8,003 nt of DNA from Chitinophagaceae bacterium (GTDB lineage Bacteria > Bacteroidota > Bacteroidia > Chitinophagales > Chitinophagaceae). The translations under genes and the position numbers were made by a program. The notes beneath the pieces are model-generated. The model made no database searches. It saw nothing but the letters and a program-made list of their open reading frames with translations, and was not told where the DNA came from. Positions 5,168-8,003 of the stretch are shown here, piece by piece. Within the stretch, counting starts at the first letter, position 1; every line of letters begins with the position of its first letter. The stretch covers positions 1 to 8,003 of the forward strand of contig JANXWM010000042.1 of the NCBI GenBank assembly GCA_025351145.1, given 5' to 3'.

Positions 5168-5785
5168 CTATTTTTTGCGGGAAAGACTGTTTAAATTGAA
5201 TGCAAGATCCAAAGCAAATGTTGAATTACGGGCTTTGTTACTTCTGCCACGCGGATCAAGTGAAGAGTATACATGAAACAGCCCTATGCCATATTGCGCA
5301 CCAATGGTTACCGTATTATTTATTTCGTAACCGGTTTTAAATTCAATACCAGCATCAAATCTTTTCCAGGTATCTCCAAAAATAATTTTTGATGTAACTG
5401 AGTCAGTGTACTTTAATTTTCCGCTTAAAGCATCAGCAAAAAAAATGCCTGCCCCCGCGAAAAAATTGTCGTTGTGTACGAGTGGGAAATTAATGAGTAC
5501 GTCTCCGTAAGCACCTGCATAATTGAGGCTTGCCCTTACATTTGCCGTATTAAATTTTGCACCTTTTCCGGCATAAAAAACACCCGCTTCATATCCAAAA
5601 TTGTGCGGAAACTGAGCACGTATAAGAACCCCCAGCTCAGGCCCGAAGATCATATTTTTATTGCTGTTATAAGTTTCGAAGAATGATGAAGCTGTTGCCC
5701 CACCTTTTACCCACAGGTTAGTTTTTTGGGCGTTTATAACAGATACAACACAGGTTAATGCAATAATGAGTAAAGCCTTTTTCAT
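5168..5785 (-). CDS. Small outer-membrane beta-barrel protein (porin/PorT-like family)
   Basis: The 205-residue product begins with a signal peptide (MKKALLIIALTCVVSVINAQ), cut before or near KTNLW. The mature part has the look of the Bacteroidetes outer-membrane beta-barrel families: VKGGATASSF as first strand, then PELGVLIRAQF, FGYEAGVFYAGKGAKF, YAGAYGDVLINFPLV, FFAGAGIFFA, FDAGIEFKTGYEI and VTIGAQYGIGLFHV, ending in STFALDLAFNLN. The pattern of loop, alternating hydrophobic strand and GxGxxF turn fits an eight-stranded barrel. The phrase D-V-L-I-N-F-P-L is typical of the PorT-like group. The last residues are SLSRKK rather than an aromatic, which is common in this phylum. Function is unknown: likely structural, adhesive or a small pore. 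It is transcribed towards yggS and shares the terminator at 5121-5154. Confidence 0.82.
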   Translation of the reverse strand: MKKALLIIALTCVVSVINAQKTNLWVKGGATASSFFETYNSNKNMIFGPELGVLIRAQFPHNFGYEAGVFYAGKGAKFNTANVRASLNYAGAYGDVLINFPLVHNDNFFAGAGIFFADALSGKLKYTDSVTSKIIFGDTWKRFDAGIEFKTGYEINNTVTIGAQYGIGLFHVYSSLDPRGRSNKARNSTFALDLAFNLNSLSRKK

Positions 5786-5878
5786 ATTTGTTTTTATTTC
5801 TTAATAAATAATATCCCGCAGCAGGTATATTTTTTATTTGTTTATTGACCAGGGTTATGGTTTTTCAATTTAGCTGAC

Positions 5879-5898
5879 GTTGCGTCGCACTCTTGTGC
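5879..5898 (-). repeat. Dispersed repeat, full copy upstream of the barrel gene (copy D)
   Basis: GTTGCGTCGCACTCTTGTGC matches copy C exactly over 19 bases. Read on the - strand it points to the barrel gene, 93 bp before its start, and continues on the gene side as AGCTAAAT. Here the stem is GCAC/GTGC, fully Watson-Crick. Confidence 0.9.
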
Positions 5899-6005
5899 TC
5901 AATTGCTTTGGGCAGCTTATAAATCCGCATAACAATTCTAAAAGCGCTGCAATAATATTGAATAATGCCTGAACGAAAAATTGTATTTAAAAATTTAAGG
6001 TGTAT

Positions 6006-7916
6006 TTATTTCAGCGTTTCATCAAGCCATTTATAAAACTCTCTTTGCCAAACCAATGCCGTTTGTGCATGCAGTACCCAATGGTTTTCATCGGGCAGGT
6101 AAAGAAATTTACTTTTTATACCACGCAGTTGTGCAGCCTGAAAAGCCTGCTGCCCCTGCTCTACAGGTACGCGGTAATCTTTGCCGCCCTGAACGATCAT
6201 GATCGGTGTATTCCATTTATCAACAAAATTGCTGGGCGATTGAGCAAAAGACCTTTGTGCTGCAGCATTATTTTTTTCCCAGTAAGCACCGCCTTTTTCC
6301 CAGTTCTCGAACCATATTTCATCGGTAGTTCCAAACTCACTTCTAAAATCAAACACACCATCATGCGATATAAAAGTTTTGAACCGGTGGTTGTGAACCG
6401 CTTCCAAAGCAAACACGGAGAAACCGCCAAAACTGGCGCCCACACAGCCTCTGCGGCTGGTATCAACAAAAGGTTCTTTCGATACAGCATCAATGGCACT
6501 GAGGTAATCTTTAATCACCTGTCCGCCCCAGTCTTTGCTTATTTGCTCATTCCATTTGGTACCAAAGCCCGGCATACCCCGCCTGCATGGTGCCACAACA
6601 ATATATCCGTTGGAAGCCATTAGCTGGAAATTCCAGCGAAAAGAATAAAATTGCGTAAGTGAAGATTGCGGACCTCCCTGGCAATAAAGCAGCGTTGGAT
6701 ATTTTTTACCTGCATTAAAGCCGGGCGGATAAATAACCCAAACCAGCATCTGCTTATTATCGGTTGTTGTTACAAACCTTCTCTCGGTTTTACACATACC
6801 AATACTGCTGTACACTTCGTCATTAACGTGTGTTATTTGTGCCATACTTCCATCGCTGATCTTTGCGCTGTACAGTTCAGCAGCATGGTTCATATCTGTT
6901 CTGGAAACAATCAATGTATTGCCCGACTGGCCAACAATTCCTGTTACATCAAAATCGCCTTTGGTAAGCTGCCGAACAACAGGAATCATTTTTATAATGC
7001 CGGGATAATTAACCGCAAACAGTTGCAGTGTACCATTTACGGGGGCAATAAAAAATATATTACGGTTATCATCACTCCATCGAAAGCTTTCTACGTGTAT
7101 ATCGTCGCGCTGCTGGGTAAGGTTCATTTTGGTTATACCATCCCAAACAATAATATCCTGTTTATCTGCTTCATAACCTTCGCGTTTCATACTTAACCAT
7201 GCAAGCTGACCTTTGGCATTATAAGATGGATTTACATCGTAACCCTTATTGCTTTCTGTAAGATTTTTTGTTGTACCGGCTGTTACATCGTACTCAAACA
7301 AATCGGTGTTGGTGCTCGTAGCATAAGCTGTTCCCGTTTTCTTTTTGCATACGTAAACAACATGTTTACTGTCGGGGTTCCAGATAAAATCTTCATCGCC
7401 GCCAAAAGGTTTTTGCGGACAATCGTACATTTCATTTGGCATAATATCTTTTGCATCGCCGGCCTTATCATCTGCCATTGGCGCAACAAATACATGCCCG
7501 AAATTTCCATCTTCCCACTCATCCCAATGCCGGTAGTTAAGCGATGTATAGATGTATGCATTTGATTTGGGAAGATCGTTATAAGTATCTGCACCCGAAG
7601 TATTCAGCAGCTTAACTTCTTTACTGCTGATCATGTATTTTCCATCGGCAGAAATTTTATCATTGGCAAGTAAACTGTCGGCATTATTTACTTCAACTGC
7701 ATTGCCGCCGTTGATCGGAATTACATAAGTTTTTCTTGAACTTTTATTAAGCGCGGCATCGGGCGTGTTTACGCTGTACACTACAAACTGTTTGTCTTTC
7801 GAAACGCCCAAAGCGCTTAGCCTGCCAAGCTTCCAGAGCAATTCTGGTGTCATCAAATTTTGAGAAAAAGAAATAAACGGTGCAGCAACCAGGATGATCA
7901 ACAATAACTTTCTCAT
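6006..7916 (-). CDS. S9 family (prolyl oligopeptidase-type) serine peptidase, exported
   Basis: This 636-residue protein has a signal peptide (residues 1-19, ending ISFSQ), a beta-propeller N-terminal domain to about residue 380, and a C-terminal alpha/beta-hydrolase domain. The catalytic triad is visible: Ser495 in GASFGGF, Asp580 in VQGGKDYRVP and His612 in DENHW. Tyr411-Gly415 (YCQGGP) takes the place of the HGGP oxyanion-hole region. The propeller carries YRHWDEWEDG (128-137), a motif I associate with the DPP5/acylaminoacyl-peptidase branch of Bacteroidetes S9 enzymes. The expected role is cleavage of di- or oligopeptides in the periplasm during peptide use; the exact specificity cannot be read from the sequence. 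Length fits the family (about 630-700). The start codon at 7914-7916 is placed right before the signal peptide. TATATTTC, a near -7 box, lies only a few bases upstream. No clear terminator follows the stop codon. Confidence 0.93.
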   Translation of the reverse strand: MRKLLLIILVAAPFISFSQNLMTPELLWKLGRLSALGVSKDKQFVVYSVNTPDAALNKSSRKTYVIPINGGNAVEVNNADSLLANDKISADGKYMISSKEVKLLNTSGADTYNDLPKSNAYIYTSLNYRHWDEWEDGNFGHVFVAPMADDKAGDAKDIMPNEMYDCPQKPFGGDEDFIWNPDSKHVVYVCKKKTGTAYATSTNTDLFEYDVTAGTTKNLTESNKGYDVNPSYNAKGQLAWLSMKREGYEADKQDIIVWDGITKMNLTQQRDDIHVESFRWSDDNRNIFFIAPVNGTLQLFAVNYPGIIKMIPVVRQLTKGDFDVTGIVGQSGNTLIVSRTDMNHAAELYSAKISDGSMAQITHVNDEVYSSIGMCKTERRFVTTTDNKQMLVWVIYPPGFNAGKKYPTLLYCQGGPQSSLTQFYSFRWNFQLMASNGYIVVAPCRRGMPGFGTKWNEQISKDWGGQVIKDYLSAIDAVSKEPFVDTSRRGCVGASFGGFSVFALEAVHNHRFKTFISHDGVFDFRSEFGTTDEIWFENWEKGGAYWEKNNAAAQRSFAQSPSNFVDKWNTPIMIVQGGKDYRVPVEQGQQAFQAAQLRGIKSKFLYLPDENHWVLHAQTALVWQREFYKWLDETLK

Positions 7917-7965
7917 GCAGAAATATATTTAGGTGGCGAACTTAGTAAATTCTATTGAGCTTTAC

Positions 7966-7985
7966 TTGCGTCGCACTCTTGTACG
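7966..7985 (-). repeat. Dispersed repeat, full copy upstream of the S9 peptidase gene (copy E)
   Basis: TTGCGTCGCACTCTTGTACG is a perfect copy of the repeat consensus. Read on the - strand it points to the peptidase gene, 49 bp before its start, and continues on the gene side as AGCTCAAT. The window ends 18 bp beyond, so an inverted partner could lie outside. Confidence 0.88.
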
Positions 7986-8003
7986 GTTAGATTATATATT
8001 GAG

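Noticed and set aside
5899..6005. A terminator after the S9 peptidase gene
   Set aside because: On the - strand after the stop codon I find only AT-rich sequence, with no GC-containing stem followed by a T-run.
6000..6623. Open frame of 207 codons on the + strand opposite the peptidase catalytic domain
   Set aside because: It is antisense to the region coding the Ser-Asp-His triad. Its composition is an echo of the opposite strand, with no recognisable motif.
6666..7196. Open frame of 176 codons on the + strand opposite the S9 peptidase gene
   Set aside because: It lies fully antisense to a well-supported peptidase gene, is rich in Cys, Ile and Asn without domain structure, and has no promoter or start signal.
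286..7985. CRISPR-like array from the repeated 20-bp sequence
   Set aside because: The copies lie 60 bp to more than 2 kb apart, in both strand orientations and between different genes. There are no regular spacers and no cas genes.

Overview
The window is about 8 kb of chromosome from a Bacteroidetes bacterium, most likely in or near the family Chitinophagaceae. That placement is inferred from several things. Coding is AT-leaning and there are no clear Shine-Dalgarno sites. A TAnnTTTG-type -7 box lies before one gene. Three exported proteins have short signal peptides ending in FAQ, NAQ or FSQ. Beta-barrel-like proteins and an S9 exopeptidase of Bacteroidetes type are present. I see no rRNA, tRNA, CRISPR array, intact insertion sequence or phage gene.

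Layout from left to right: the 3' end of a DinB-family gene (+, 3-212); a 299-bp gap with octamer repeats and two copies of a dispersed repeat; a ChlI/MoxR-like AAA+ ATPase (+, 512-2053); a bidirectional terminator; a secreted protein of unknown function (-, 2198-3061) that follows murB (-, 3124-4146), probably on one transcript; a divergent gap holding an inverted pair of the dispersed repeat; a YggS/PLPBP-family PLP protein (+, 4449-5120); a second bidirectional terminator; a small outer-membrane beta-barrel protein (-, 5168-5785); and an S9 family peptidase (-, 6006-7916).

The genes are mostly ordinary housekeeping or cell-envelope genes: peptidoglycan precursor synthesis, PLP homeostasis, outer-membrane proteins and peptide degradation. 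They do not form one pathway.

The unusual material lies between the genes. A sequence element with core GYACAAGAGTGCGACGCAA occurs seven times in 8 kb (five good copies, one diverged, one half copy). All five intergenic regions that lie upstream of a gene and exceed 90 bp (before the AAA+ gene, murB, yggS, the barrel gene and the peptidase) contain one good copy. It is always in the same orientation relative to that gene and 45-115 bp before its start. In four of the five, similarity runs on into AGYT-N-(A/C)AT on the gene side. This looks like either a dispersed regulatory or 5'-leader element or a mobile palindromic repeat family with a strong insertion bias. It is the best candidate here for something undescribed.

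A second, separate signal is a heptamer repeat (CTACAAA and variants) inside two neighbouring genes, murB and yggS. It encodes similar short insertions in both (QTTNHKL and QTANCKI).
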